Shown here piece by piece: positions 1-8,647 of a stretch of DNA of 16,729 nt. The stretch lies in NCBI GenBank assembly GCA_016715075.1, contig JADKBK010000029.1, positions 1-16,729 on the forward strand. Direction: 5' to 3'. The position numbers and the translations under genes are program-made. How positions within the stretch are numbered: position 1 is the first letter of the stretch; every line of letters begins with the position of its first letter. The notes under the pieces are model-generated. The model was not told the DNA's origin. It did not search any database and worked only from the letters and a program-made list of their open reading frames with translations. The DNA comes from Bacteroidales bacterium. Lineage in GTDB: Bacteria; Bacteroidota; Bacteroidia; Bacteroidales; VadinHA17.

Positions 1-2
1 CA

Positions 3-2828
3 ATAAGTGATATTACAGAAAGAAAAAGAGTCGAGGATGCACTTCATTCAGCCCTTCAGCATCTGAAGTTTCATGAGAGCAATTCACCCCTCGCAGTGAT
101 TGAGTTTGATAAAGATTTCAGAGTTACCAAATGGTCGAAGAATGCAGCTAAAATATTCGGATGGCAGGAGAAGGAGGTTCTGGGGAAATTAATGTTTGAA
201 TTTAAGTGGGTGTATGAGGAGGATATTGAAAAAGTTTCATTTCTGTCTCAGCAATTATTGACAACAAAGAATAAAAGCTATAAGAATGTAAACAGAAATT
301 ACAATAAAGACGGATCTGTTATCACTTGCGAATGGTTTAACTCCGCCCTTTCAGACTCAGAGGGGAACCTAATATCAGTTCAATCACTTATCCAGGATAT
401 TACACAGCGCGTCAATTCGGAGGAAAAGCTCAGACGCAGTGAAAAAAATCTTGCTGATGCAGAGCGAATCAGCCATTCCGGAAGCTGGGTTTATGATATT
501 AATTCAGGGAATTCAGAATGGTCGGAGAATATGTATAATCTCTTTGAGATTGAAAGATCACATCCTAAGGAATTGTTATTTGACATTTATCTGAGAACCC
601 GTGTCCATCCTGATGACAGAATTCATCTGCTGCGTGTTTTTATTAATGCACGCGACGGCAGGGGAGATTTTGACCTGGTTTACAGAAACATTAAGAGTGA
701 TGGCCGGATAAGGTATATTCAGGCCATTGCTGAGACGCTGAGGGATAAAGGCAATAATGCATTCAGAATGGTTGGTAAGGTCCAGGACATAACTGAACAA
801 AAGATTTCCAATGACTTTCTGAAAAAGAGTGAGGAGAAGTTCCGAAAGCTGTTTGAAAATTCTCCATTGGGAAAAACTATCACCACCGTGGATGGTTTAG
901 TGCAGGTTAACAGTTCATTCTGCTGGATGATCGGTTATTCTTCTGAGGAACTGAAAAATATAGACTGGACGAAGATAATCCATCCTGATGATATTAAGAA
1001 AACTAATGACGAATTTCAAATACTTATATCAGGCAGTAGCGACAGGGTTAGAAATGAAAAGCGATACATTCATAAGGACGGATCAATTATCTTCACTGAT
1101 GTTTCTACCTATCTTCATCGCGGATCTGACGGTAAACCCCGGTACTTTATTGCGACAATAATTGATATGACTGAAAGGGTATTGTTAGAAAGAGAAAGGT
1201 TCAGGCTGCTTGACATTATAGATCAGAGTATCAATGAGATATACCTGTTTCATTCAGATACTCTGAGATTTGACTATGCAAATTCCGGAGCCTTAAATAA
1301 TCTTGGTTATACAATATATGAAATCAGATTTTTAACTCCGGTTGACATCAAACCTCAATTCAGTGCAGAGAGTTTCATCCAGCTAATTGAGCCGCTCAGA
1401 TCGGGAGAGAAGGGTTCTCTTGTTTTTGAGACTGTTCACAGAAGGAAAAACGGAACTGAATATCCGGTTGAGGTGCATCTTCAGCTGTTCAAAAGGGAAG
1501 AACAGAGTCTCTTTCTTGCTATAATAAGTGATATAACGGAGAGGATTATTAATAAGCAAAGGATAACAAAACTTAATGAAGAGCTCGAACTGAGAGTTAT
1601 AGATCGTACCGAGAAGCTTAGAATAAGCCAGCAAAATTACAGGGAAATTTTTGAGATCTCTCCGGTTTCCATATTGAAGGAAGACTGGGAAAAGGTTATC
1701 AGGGAAATAAAAAGGATCAGAAAAGAGGAAGGTGTAAGCGATTTCAGATCCTATTTTGAAACGAATCCATTATTCGTACAGTCAGCTCTGGATTCTGTAA
1801 AAATTCTTGATATAAATCCTGCCACAATGACTCTCTTTGGCGCCTCCGGCAAGCACCAGTTATTAAAGTCGCTAAGAGTGGTATTTTCAGCTCCGGATTT
1901 AATTCCTGGGTTCGTCGATGAATTGGTTGCACTAAGCTCAGGAATGACTGTTTTTGAATCAGATATTGCTCTCAGAAAACTTGATAATGAGATTATTTAT
2001 GTTCTTGTGCGCATGGTTTTTCCACCTGCTGATTCGGAGAATGGAATAGTCCTGGTAAACATAGCAGATATTACCTTCAGAAAGAAAGCCCAACAGGCAC
2101 TTGAGGAATCACAACAAAAACTGCTTCTTACGAACCAGGAACTCGAGTCTTTCACATATACGGTTTCCCATGACCTGCGGGCCCCCCTGAGGGCAATAGA
2201 CGGCTTCAGTAAAATACTTACGGAAGATTATATGGACAAACTGGATAAAGGCGGTGAAAGAGTGATAGGAGTGATCAGGGAGAATACAAGGAAAATGGGT
2301 AACCTGATTGATGATCTTCTGTCGTTTTCAAGACTCGGAAAATCGCAGGTTAACATCTCTATGACAAATATGCAGCAGGTGATCGAATCGGCATTTAATG
2401 ATTTAATTGCCTCAAGGGAATCTGACAATATTCATTTTGAAACAGGTGATATTCATAACATTGTTTGTGATCGTACAATGATACTTCAGGTCTGGACAAA
2501 CCTGATCTCCAACGCAATAAAATTCTCGTCCGGAAAGAAAAAAATTAAAATTTCAATCTCATCACATATTGAGAATGACTTTGTGATCTATTGTATATCC
2601 GACAATGGAGTTGGCTTTGATATGAAGTATTATGGCAAACTGTTCGGCGTTTTTGAGAGACTTCATAATGCAAATGAATTTGAGGGAACCGGGGTAGGCC
2701 TGGCAATTGTTGAAAGAATAATTAATAAGCATGGAGGAAAGATATGGGCTGAAGGAAAACCAGGTGTCGGAGCCATTTTCTGCTTTTCCTTACCCATTCT
2801 GGAAGATGTTGCAGGTGATCAGGATTGA
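3..2828 (+). CDS. Multi-PAS sensor histidine kinase (5' end outside window)
   Basis: Sensor kinase that would autophosphorylate on histidine and pass the phosphate to a response regulator, most likely the next gene. The reading frame is open from base 3, and the first codons (ISDITER) are the end of another PAS domain, so the GTG at 96 is not the true start. Five PAS-like domains follow at about 60-410, 440-800, 830-1180, 1200-1545 and 1640-2085, most closing with a D-I/M-T-E/Q signature. A coiled linker lies at 1545-1640. The fifth PAS has a long helical insert (EDWEKVIREIKRIRKEEGV). The HisKA domain (about 2100-2345) has the phospho-acceptor His at 2169-2171 in SHDLRAPLRAIDG. The HATPase domain has the N box (NAIKF, 2511), G1 (DNGVGF, 2601) and G2 (GTGVGLAI, about 2685). 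No membrane helix is visible here, so it may be soluble, or anchored by its missing N-terminus. The signal sensed is unknown. Confidence 0.96.
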   Translation: MSDITERKRVEDALHSALQHLKFHESNSPLAVIEFDKDFRVTKWSKNAAKIFGWQEKEVLGKLMFEFKWVYEEDIEKVSFLSQQLLTTKNKSYKNVNRNYNKDGSVITCEWFNSALSDSEGNLISVQSLIQDITQRVNSEEKLRRSEKNLADAERISHSGSWVYDINSGNSEWSENMYNLFEIERSHPKELLFDIYLRTRVHPDDRIHLLRVFINARDGRGDFDLVYRNIKSDGRIRYIQAIAETLRDKGNNAFRMVGKVQDITEQKISNDFLKKSEEKFRKLFENSPLGKTITTVDGLVQVNSSFCWMIGYSSEELKNIDWTKIIHPDDIKKTNDEFQILISGSSDRVRNEKRYIHKDGSIIFTDVSTYLHRGSDGKPRYFIATIIDMTERVLLERERFRLLDIIDQSINEIYLFHSDTLRFDYANSGALNNLGYTIYEIRFLTPVDIKPQFSAESFIQLIEPLRSGEKGSLVFETVHRRKNGTEYPVEVHLQLFKREEQSLFLAIISDITERIINKQRITKLNEELELRVIDRTEKLRISQQNYREIFEISPVSILKEDWEKVIREIKRIRKEEGVSDFRSYFETNPLFVQSALDSVKILDINPATMTLFGASGKHQLLKSLRVVFSAPDLIPGFVDELVALSSGMTVFESDIALRKLDNEIIYVLVRMVFPPADSENGIVLVNIADITFRKKAQQALEESQQKLLLTNQELESFTYTVSHDLRAPLRAIDGFSKILTEDYMDKLDKGGERVIGVIRENTRKMGNLIDDLLSFSRLGKSQVNISMTNMQQVIESAFNDLIASRESDNIHFETGDIHNIVCDRTMILQVWTNLISNAIKFSSGKKKIKISISSHIENDFVIYCISDNGVGFDMKYYGKLFGVFERLHNANEFEGTGVGLAIVERIINKHGGKIWAEGKPGVGAIFCFSLPILEDVAGDQD

Positions 2829-2886
2829 TCAGTCTTTTTTAATTTTGTGCTCCGGTACTCCCGGTGACTGATAATAAAAACGAGCT

Positions 2887-3348
2887 ATGGAATACAATAG
2901 TATGAAATCCGATCCTATAAATATCCTGATCGTTGAGGACAATCCGGCTGATGCGGAGTTGACGATCAGGGCACTGACGAAGAATAATATTACAGATCGT
3001 CTCTATCTGGTGATAGACGGCGAGGAGGCTCTTGATTATATCTTTGCAACCGGACCCTTTGAGGGACGTAATGTCTTAATACAGCCCAAAGTAATCTTCC
3101 TGGATCTGAAGCTTCCAAAAATAAATGGTCTTGAGGTATTGAAGAAGGTTAAGGAAGATCCTGTCACCTGTATGATCCCTGTTGTGATCATAACATCTTC
3201 ACGTGAGCATAAAGACATTGAATCGGCTTATAAGCTGGGCGCCAACGGCTATATTGTAAAACCTGTTGATTTTGAATCATTCATGTCAGCAATAGTACAG
3301 ACAGGCCAGTTCTGGCTTAAAGTGAATGAATTGCCTGCAAATTTCTGA
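2887..3348 (+). CDS. Single-domain response regulator, Rcp1-like
   Basis: Stand-alone CheY-fold receiver (153 aa) with no output domain. Acidic pair E17-D18, phospho-acceptor D73 (FLDLKLP), T103 and K125 (IVKP) are all present, so it should be phosphorylated. Its pattern (VEDNPADAELTIRAL, the long DYIF...PFEGRN loop, TSSREHKDIESAYKLGANGYIVKP) is that of the Rcp1 group, which accept phosphate from phytochrome-like or multi-PAS kinases with exactly the HisKA type found upstream. It lies 58 bp after the kinase on the same strand, so the two are probably one signalling pair. With no output domain it must act by protein contact or phosphorelay. The start is uncertain: ATG at 2887 or ATG at 2902, neither with a clear ribosome binding site. 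Confidence 0.94.
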   Translation: MEYNSMKSDPINILIVEDNPADAELTIRALTKNNITDRLYLVIDGEEALDYIFATGPFEGRNVLIQPKVIFLDLKLPKINGLEVLKKVKEDPVTCMIPVVIITSSREHKDIESAYKLGANGYIVKPVDFESFMSAIVQTGQFWLKVNELPANF

Positions 3349-3388
3349 CAAAAGAGACATTTCATAAAATAGCTCTGTCAGAGAAAAT

Positions 3389-3422
3389 CCGGCGATTCAT
3401 TATCGTCGATAATAACTGCCGG
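3389..3422. other. Intergenic stem-loop
   Basis: An outer CCGGC (3389-3393) pairs with GCCGG (3418-3422), and an inner ATTATC (3399-3404) pairs perfectly with GATAAT (3408-3413) around a 3-base loop. It sits between the response regulator and the next gene. There is no T-run after it, so it is not a classical intrinsic terminator; it could be an mRNA 3'-end stabiliser. Confidence 0.4.
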
Positions 3423-3491
3423 AAATCAAAAGACCATTATTCAGGCCAAAGTATTGTCATTTTTAAAGTGAATATAAAAACTGATTTTGAG

Positions 3492-4703
3492 ATGGAAAAA
3501 AACCGGAGGAAGAACATATCAAGACGCGGGTTTATCAGTTCCGCAGCAGTAAGCGCCGCTGGCCTGACCATGCTTTCAACCATGTCATCAGTGCGAACAA
3601 TTTTGGGCGCCGACCTTAAATTAGGCTTCATTGGTATTGGAGATCAGGGTTTTTCTCTGCTTAACGGTTTCCTGGATCTGCCGGGTATAAGAGTCGTCGC
3701 AGGGTGTGATATTTCTGATATCAACCTGTTGCGTTTTTCGCAAAGAGTAAATTCCTTTTATGAAAATTCAGGAGGAAAACAGGGTGTCTATATCTGCAGG
3801 AACTATGAGGAGTTGCTTTCGCGTCCTGATATTGATGCTGTAGTCATTGCCGTTCCGGATAATTTTCATGTACAGATTGCAATAGCAGCGTGCAAGGCAG
3901 GTAAGGATGTTTATCTTGAAACTCCTCTCTCCTTTACTTTTGCAGAGGGTAAAGAATTGCAGCGTGTGGTGCTTGATACCAATCGCATATTAGCTGTGGG
4001 CAATCAGTTGAGATTTCACCCGGCTTACCGGCATGCAGTACATCTCGTAAAGTCAGGCAGCCTTGGCAGGATAGCAAAAGTTCACGCCAGATGGCATTTG
4101 AACAGGCGAATGGGAGAGGGCTTTGACTCATCAATGGCTGCCGACCTGATAGATGTTGCTCAGTGGGGGCTGGGGATGGAATCAGGCGGACCATGCAGGG
4201 TCTCTTTCTCTGAAGAAATAAATTACAATTTTGAACCTAAGAATATTAATAGTCTCCTGATGTTTGGTTATAATCAGACCACAGCAATAAACCGTCAGAG
4301 TTTTCAATATGAATATGGTGATGGTACTCTTCTGGTATCAGAACCGGCAGATGACAGAGATAAGGAAGGTCTCAGATTTACGGGGGAGAAGGGATATATT
4401 GAAATAATTAATAATAAGCTGTTTGCTTCTGAAATGCGGTTTCTTTCAATGGGTGAAGCCGGTCATGATATAAACGTGGGCAGAAAGGGCATTTTGACAA
4501 ATTTTATTGACTCGGTAAGAGAGAGAAAAGATCCGGCAGTTTCTGTTGAAACCGGCCATCGCTCCTGCACTGTATTTCATCTTGGCAATATCGCAGCATC
4601 TCTTAAGCGCACCCTGGAGTGGGATCCTTCCGGAGAGAGATTTATCACCGATACGGATGGGGAGGCAACACTCAAGCTGCAGCACCGGAATTACATATCG
4701 TGA
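3492..4703 (+). CDS. Tat-signal Gfo/Idh/MocA-family oxidoreductase-like protein, active site substituted
   Basis: NAD(P)-binding Gfo/Idh/MocA fold, a family that oxidises or reduces sugars and cyclitols. The ATG at 3492 is preferred over GTG at 3468 because it puts a twin-arginine motif (ISRRGFIS) and a short hydrophobic Ala-rich stretch at the N-terminus, predicting folded export to the periplasm. The Rossmann motif is LGFIGIGDQG. The family's usual E-K-P is here E-T-P (Thr codon 3921-3923). The region that normally reads D-x-x-x-H-x-x-D-x-A-Q-W reads SMAADLIDVAQW (4131-4160), losing the usual Asp and His. GNQLRFHPAYRHAVHLVKSGSLG is typical of the Tat-exported Bacteroidota subgroup. The protein is 403 aa from this start, normal for the family. 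The substrate cannot be told from sequence, and it may be non-catalytic. The next gene follows after 93 bp and may be co-transcribed. Confidence 0.9.
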   Translation: MEKNRRKNISRRGFISSAAVSAAGLTMLSTMSSVRTILGADLKLGFIGIGDQGFSLLNGFLDLPGIRVVAGCDISDINLLRFSQRVNSFYENSGGKQGVYICRNYEELLSRPDIDAVVIAVPDNFHVQIAIAACKAGKDVYLETPLSFTFAEGKELQRVVLDTNRILAVGNQLRFHPAYRHAVHLVKSGSLGRIAKVHARWHLNRRMGEGFDSSMAADLIDVAQWGLGMESGGPCRVSFSEEINYNFEPKNINSLLMFGYNQTTAINRQSFQYEYGDGTLLVSEPADDRDKEGLRFTGEKGYIEIINNKLFASEMRFLSMGEAGHDINVGRKGILTNFIDSVRERKDPAVSVETGHRSCTVFHLGNIAASLKRTLEWDPSGERFITDTDGEATLKLQHRNYIS

Positions 4704-4796
4704 ATAATCAGCAAAACAGGTATTGGGTTATAAGGAAATGTTATTACTCTGATATGATGGTTTGGTTTTGAATATGAACATCAAACATTTTAATCG

Positions 4797-6716
4797 ATGA
4801 AGGAAAGCAAAAAGAGAGTTCAGAAACTGGAATTTTTGTACAATGAGATGCCCAAAGGTTTTTTGGACCTCGTTCCGGCAGGTACTGTGGAGCAGTATTA
4901 TTTCCCGATAAAATCCACACACAATGCGATATGGGATTATGCCGACGGGGCAAACGGGAAGCATTATGTAGCATTATGCAATGAGTTTTCAGCCTCCAAT
5001 TCGGCCATTCTCTTTGAATTTGACCCTTCAACCCAAAAGTTCAGGCAATTATTCGATTGCGGAAAGGTAACTATGTGTCCGCCGAATGCAATCCCTCCAA
5101 GCAAGATACACACCTCCATCCATCCGATGCGTGATGGCCGGATAATTATGAGCACCCATACCACAAGTCCTGCTCCGGGTCATAAGAGCTGGTTGATGGA
5201 GCAATACTACTATGACAATAACGATGGCTATCCGGGAAGCCATATCCTGATTTATGACCCTGTAACCGGATATGTGGAGGCTTTCGGCTGCCCTTTCCAG
5301 CGGGAATCCATTTATGGCATGGTTTACTGTCCCCGCCGGCATGCCCTGTTTTTTAACAGTTTCCTGCATGGCGAACTGTATAAGCTGGAACTTGAAACCC
5401 GTAAGCTTACAAAACTGGGTAAGACAGCTGAATGGGCCTGCTGGAGGCTGACAATCGACAGGAAAGGCAATATTTACACTACAAGCCGTTCAGGTCATCT
5501 GTGGAAAGTCCGCTTTGAAGATGAAAAACTTATTGACCTGGGAGTGATGCCTGCCGTAAATGAGACCAATTTCGGGATCGATTTCCAGAACCAGCTGCAG
5601 CGTTTTATTGAAGGACCGGACGGTCTTTATTATATGGCCTGGGGATTTTCAGATCTTATATATTCGATAGATATCGATACCGATGAGATAAAGCTTATTG
5701 GCAATTACCTGCCTGAGGCGAACCAGAGCCTGAATTTTTCGCTCTGTTCTCTATTCCATTTCGATTCAAAGGGAGCTTTATGGTATGGCCTTATGCAGCC
5801 TTTCGGATCGATTGGCACCCCATTTCAGCTCTATTACTGGGATTTTCTGAAAGGAGGGAAGCCCAGATCCATGGGCATGCTTGGTACCCCGGAGCGGGTA
5901 TTGCTGTCGAGCAGTGAGCAGATCCTTGATTTCTCTACAGATACACTCTATGTTGCTGACACCAACCATGGAGCAGACAGTCCGGCCATCGCGAAGGTTA
6001 ATCTAAGGGAGATCCTGGCGCGCGAGAAAGAAAAAAGACCGGTGCTGAAGGATGTTATGCCTGTGTGGTTTTTAAAGGATCGTGAAAAATATTTTCCGGA
6101 GCTCTTCAAAGGTGAACAGTTTGAACGCTGCAAAGCCTATGAGGATTTTATGACAGACCAGGGTAACTTCCTGGGAAAGATGGCTCAGACAAGTGTTGAG
6201 GCTCTGGATTCCACCGGGATCAGGATCTGGGAGAGAGTGCCGCTGCACGAGGGTCATGTTCATTTTGTCAGGTTCAAAGGGGAGAACTTAATTAATGTTT
6301 GGTGCGGTGATGAAGAAAAGGCATTACATTACCTTGAAGCAGATCTTGACTCATTTGCGGTAACGCATCTTCCGTTCAGGGCAGTCCCGGATGTTGAGAT
6401 CCGGAGCTGTGAAAACCTTCCTTTCCGTATGGGACGGAAATTCCTGGCGGTTGCGAGTGCATCTTGTGAGCTCGGTTCAGGTACCCTTTTCGGAACAGAG
6501 GATGGAATGGTTGCACTGAAAGAGCTGGAGAGTGAGAAGGTGGTTTCATATGGAGCCCTAAGTGTTCATTCGCCGGTACATCAGCTGGTGAAATCACCTG
6601 TGTCTGAGCAGGTTTATGGTGTCGCCGGATCCGGAAATGACCTGGGACTGATCTTTGCCTTTGACAGGGAGACAGGACTGAGGGAACTGGGACGGCCTCA
6701 TATTGTAGTTATGTAA
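4797..6716 (+). CDS. Cytoplasmic beta-propeller protein of unknown function (C-terminus probably truncated)
   Basis: 639-aa protein with no signal peptide, made of repeated four-stranded blade-like segments such as SAILFEFDPSTQKFRQL, SHILIYDPVTGYVEAF, GELYKLELETRKLTKLG and GHLWKVRFEDEKLIDLG. These are typical of SMP-30/WD-like propellers in which each blade ends with a D-x-x-T/E-x-x-x turn. I do not recognise a specific family or enzyme activity. Several His, Trp and Tyr residues (HTSIHP, STHTTSPAPGHKSW) could line a ligand pocket. It follows the Tat Gfo/Idh/MocA-like gene by 93 bp on the same strand, suggesting shared carbohydrate-related work, but that is inference only. The TAA at 6714 is followed in the same frame by 40 sense codons that read like one more blade, so this copy looks nonsense-truncated. 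Confidence 0.85.
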   Translation: MKESKKRVQKLEFLYNEMPKGFLDLVPAGTVEQYYFPIKSTHNAIWDYADGANGKHYVALCNEFSASNSAILFEFDPSTQKFRQLFDCGKVTMCPPNAIPPSKIHTSIHPMRDGRIIMSTHTTSPAPGHKSWLMEQYYYDNNDGYPGSHILIYDPVTGYVEAFGCPFQRESIYGMVYCPRRHALFFNSFLHGELYKLELETRKLTKLGKTAEWACWRLTIDRKGNIYTTSRSGHLWKVRFEDEKLIDLGVMPAVNETNFGIDFQNQLQRFIEGPDGLYYMAWGFSDLIYSIDIDTDEIKLIGNYLPEANQSLNFSLCSLFHFDSKGALWYGLMQPFGSIGTPFQLYYWDFLKGGKPRSMGMLGTPERVLLSSSEQILDFSTDTLYVADTNHGADSPAIAKVNLREILAREKEKRPVLKDVMPVWFLKDREKYFPELFKGEQFERCKAYEDFMTDQGNFLGKMAQTSVEALDSTGIRIWERVPLHEGHVHFVRFKGENLINVWCGDEEKALHYLEADLDSFAVTHLPFRAVPDVEIRSCENLPFRMGRKFLAVASASCELGSGTLFGTEDGMVALKELESEKVVSYGALSVHSPVHQLVKSPVSEQVYGVAGSGNDLGLIFAFDRETGLRELGRPHIVVM

Positions 6717-6839
6717 TATCCGGGTAACCTTAGCTGTACACGTCCTGTCTCGCTTGATATATCAAATGACGGCAAAGTACTTGCAGTGGGTTGCAAGGAT
6801 ATGCTCGGAAGTATATTTATTTACCGGTTGATAAGGTAA
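6717..6839 (+). pseudogene. In-frame blade-like tail beyond the propeller's stop codon
   Basis: Directly after TAA (6714-6716), in the same frame, 40 sense codons run to TAA at 6837-6839. They encode RPVSLDISNDGKVLAVG, a few residues, then LGSIFIYRLIR. This matches the preceding blade (VYGVAGSGNDLGLIFAFD) strand for strand. It is most simply the final blade of the gene at 4797, cut off by one nonsense change. The extended gene would overlap the end of the convergent transporter gene by 19 bp. Confidence 0.6.
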
Positions 6840-7675
6840 ACACCTGCCAGGATGAGCAATACGGAGAGAAACATATCTGGTGCCAGCTGCTCATTATCTG
6901 AAAGTCCCCAGAGAGTTGCCACAATTGGAATGAAATAGGCCACAACAGAGGCAACCATTGGTGAAGTATCCCTTACGAGAAAATAGTAAAGTGCATTGGC
7001 AAAGGCGCTTCCCACAACTGCAAGGATCGCAATATATCCGAAGTTGAGAAGCCAGTCGGGAGTTTGAAACACAGCATGTATATCTGTCCCAAGAAGCAGT
7101 CCCAAAGCCAGTGGACTCATAAGAAAGAATGCAAGGGAGGTAATTTCAAGTCCGTTCAATCCCTCCACTTTGCTGACCTCATTATTCGTGAATCCGTTCA
7201 TCAGAGTGGCAAGCACCACAAAGAGGCCGTAATAATTGAAGGTCAGTGAGCCGCTGTAAAGCAGGCCGGCTGCGCCGGCAAATCCCAGAAACACCCCGGC
7301 GATCTGTGACCTGATGGCCTTTCTTTTGTAAAATAAAATGCCAACAACGAGTGTAAATGCAGAGCTAAGTGAGTTCAGCATGCCGGTAAGAGAACTCTCT
7401 ATCCGTGTCTCGGCAAGGGGATAGAGGAAGGCAGGGATTCCGCTGCCGAACAGTCCTATTATAAGAATTGAAAGGAGATTTTTCCTTGTTAATTTCGGCA
7501 GACTGCGCAGCGCCACAGGTAAGAGGCAGACGAATGAGATAAGTATTCTGAGGGAAGCCAGCTGATAGGGTGAAAAGGACCTCAGCCCTTTTTTCATCAG
7601 GATATAGCTTGTGCCCCATATCATTGATAACAGAGCTACTGCCAGCCAGTGCCATATTTTGCTTTTCTTTTCCAT
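6821..7675 (-). CDS. EamA-family (DMT superfamily) transporter
   Basis: Inner-membrane exporter-type carrier of 284 aa, the usual length. About ten hydrophobic helices form two tandem EamA repeats (roughly residues 10-140 and 150-283). Family hallmarks are visible: the N-terminal WGTSYILMKKGL, the proline-rich FGSGIPAFLYPLAETR with ESSLTGMLNSLSSAFTLVVGILFYKR closing repeat one, and ASVVAYFIPIVATLWG in repeat two. Members export amino acids, nucleotides or other metabolites; the substrate cannot be predicted. It lies 114 bp downstream of the deacetylase on the same strand. A -7-like box just upstream may give it its own promoter. It converges with the propeller gene. Confidence 0.93.
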   Translation of the reverse strand: MEKKSKIWHWLAVALLSMIWGTSYILMKKGLRSFSPYQLASLRILISFVCLLPVALRSLPKLTRKNLLSILIIGLFGSGIPAFLYPLAETRIESSLTGMLNSLSSAFTLVVGILFYKRKAIRSQIAGVFLGFAGAAGLLYSGSLTFNYYGLFVVLATLMNGFTNNEVSKVEGLNGLEITSLAFFLMSPLALGLLLGTDIHAVFQTPDWLLNFGYIAILAVVGSAFANALYYFLVRDTSPMVASVVAYFIPIVATLWGLSDNEQLAPDMFLSVLLILAGVYLINR

Positions 7676-7688
7676 AGCGGCGAAGCTG

Positions 7689-7696
7689 CAAAAGTA
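7689..7696 (-). promoter_or_regulatory. Candidate -7 promoter box for the EamA gene
   Basis: On the minus strand this reads TACTTTTG, a perfect match to the Bacteroidota -7 consensus TAnnTTTG, 13 bp before the ATG at 7675. No good -33 TTG lies at the expected distance. The implied leader is under about 10 bases. Confidence 0.3.
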
Positions 7697-7789
7697 GTAT
7701 AAGAAATAAAAGGATTGACGCTAAAGGTGATTTTTAAAATGACAAATTATCAGACTCCGGCCAGGTGCAATTTCAGAGATACTTGCATT

Positions 7790-8578
7790 TTAGTTGCTGA
7801 GTTTTTTGTTCAGATCAGGAACTATTGTATTCATTGCTTTATCGACATTTAAATAGCAAGCCAGATCCCTTAGACCTATCACCTTAAAATGATTATCTGA
7901 CAGATACCTGAGATATTCTCCGAACAGTTCCGGAGGAGTGTTTACCCAGGGATGTTCAATGTCCGGTACACCATGTATTGTAAGGACGACAATCTTTCCA
8001 TTGCGGGCTTCCTTAAATGCCTTCATCATCTCCTTTTTATTTTCGGAATTCATTGCCCAGCTGGGAACAAGCAGGGGATGATCTGTTTTCGGATCATAGG
8101 GTCTGCTTCCCCCTGCCCGGGCGAATTTATAGCCCTTCTCCTTAAGGATCTCAATTACAGGCATGCTTAGGCTATATCCGGGATAGGCAAATGTAACAGG
8201 TTTGTCAATATTCAGCGAGTCACATTTAGCTTCAATAAAGCTTAGCTCCTGAAGGAAGCTCTCTTCAGACAGTTTGCCGGCAGGAGGGTGGGTCCTGGTA
8301 TGGTTGGCCACTTCGAATCCCATCTTATCGAGCTCTTTGATCTGTCTCCAGTTCATATATTTGCTGCTGTCGCTGAAATTCGGCGGAAATTCACAGACGA
8401 AGAAGGTAGCGCCAAACCCGTATTGTTTTAATAGCGGGGCAACAACGGAATACTGACTCGCGGTAGCATCATCAAATGTAAGCACTACCAGTTTATCGGG
8501 GATAGCTTTTTCGGTTACCTGTGCGATCCCTGCAAGGTATGTTGTGACCATCAGCAGAACGGTTATGTGCTTTTTCAT
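7790..8578 (-). CDS. Secreted polysaccharide deacetylase (NodB domain, CE4)
   Basis: Metal-dependent carbohydrate de-N-acetylase, probably acting in the periplasm or at the surface. Residues 1-19 form a signal peptide (MKKHITVLLMVTTYLAGIA, likely cut before QV). NodB motif 1 is TFDDA with D36 (predicted base) and D37 (metal). Motif 2 is NHTRTH with metal ligands H93 and H97. Motif 5 is LTIHG near residue 201. Motif 3 is FAYPGY instead of the usual R-x-P-Y-G, and motif 4 is reduced to PSWAM, as in divergent CE4 members. Length 262 aa is normal for a single-domain enzyme. The natural substrate (peptidoglycan, chitin-like or exopolysaccharide) is not evident. It heads a possible two-gene unit with the EamA gene downstream. 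Confidence 0.92.
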   Translation of the reverse strand: MKKHITVLLMVTTYLAGIAQVTEKAIPDKLVVLTFDDATASQYSVVAPLLKQYGFGATFFVCEFPPNFSDSSKYMNWRQIKELDKMGFEVANHTRTHPPAGKLSEESFLQELSFIEAKCDSLNIDKPVTFAYPGYSLSMPVIEILKEKGYKFARAGGSRPYDPKTDHPLLVPSWAMNSENKKEMMKAFKEARNGKIVVLTIHGVPDIEHPWVNTPPELFGEYLRYLSDNHFKVIGLRDLACYLNVDKAMNTIVPDLNKKLSN

Positions 8579-8647
8579 CTTTTGCCTCTTAGATTGAATT
8601 CTATTAAAACAGCATGTAAACCTACAAAAAATCCTTTACAGAACCAG

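Noticed and set aside
96..98. GTG as the start of the histidine kinase
   Set aside because: The frame is open back to base 3 and encodes the end of a preceding PAS domain, so the true start is outside the window.
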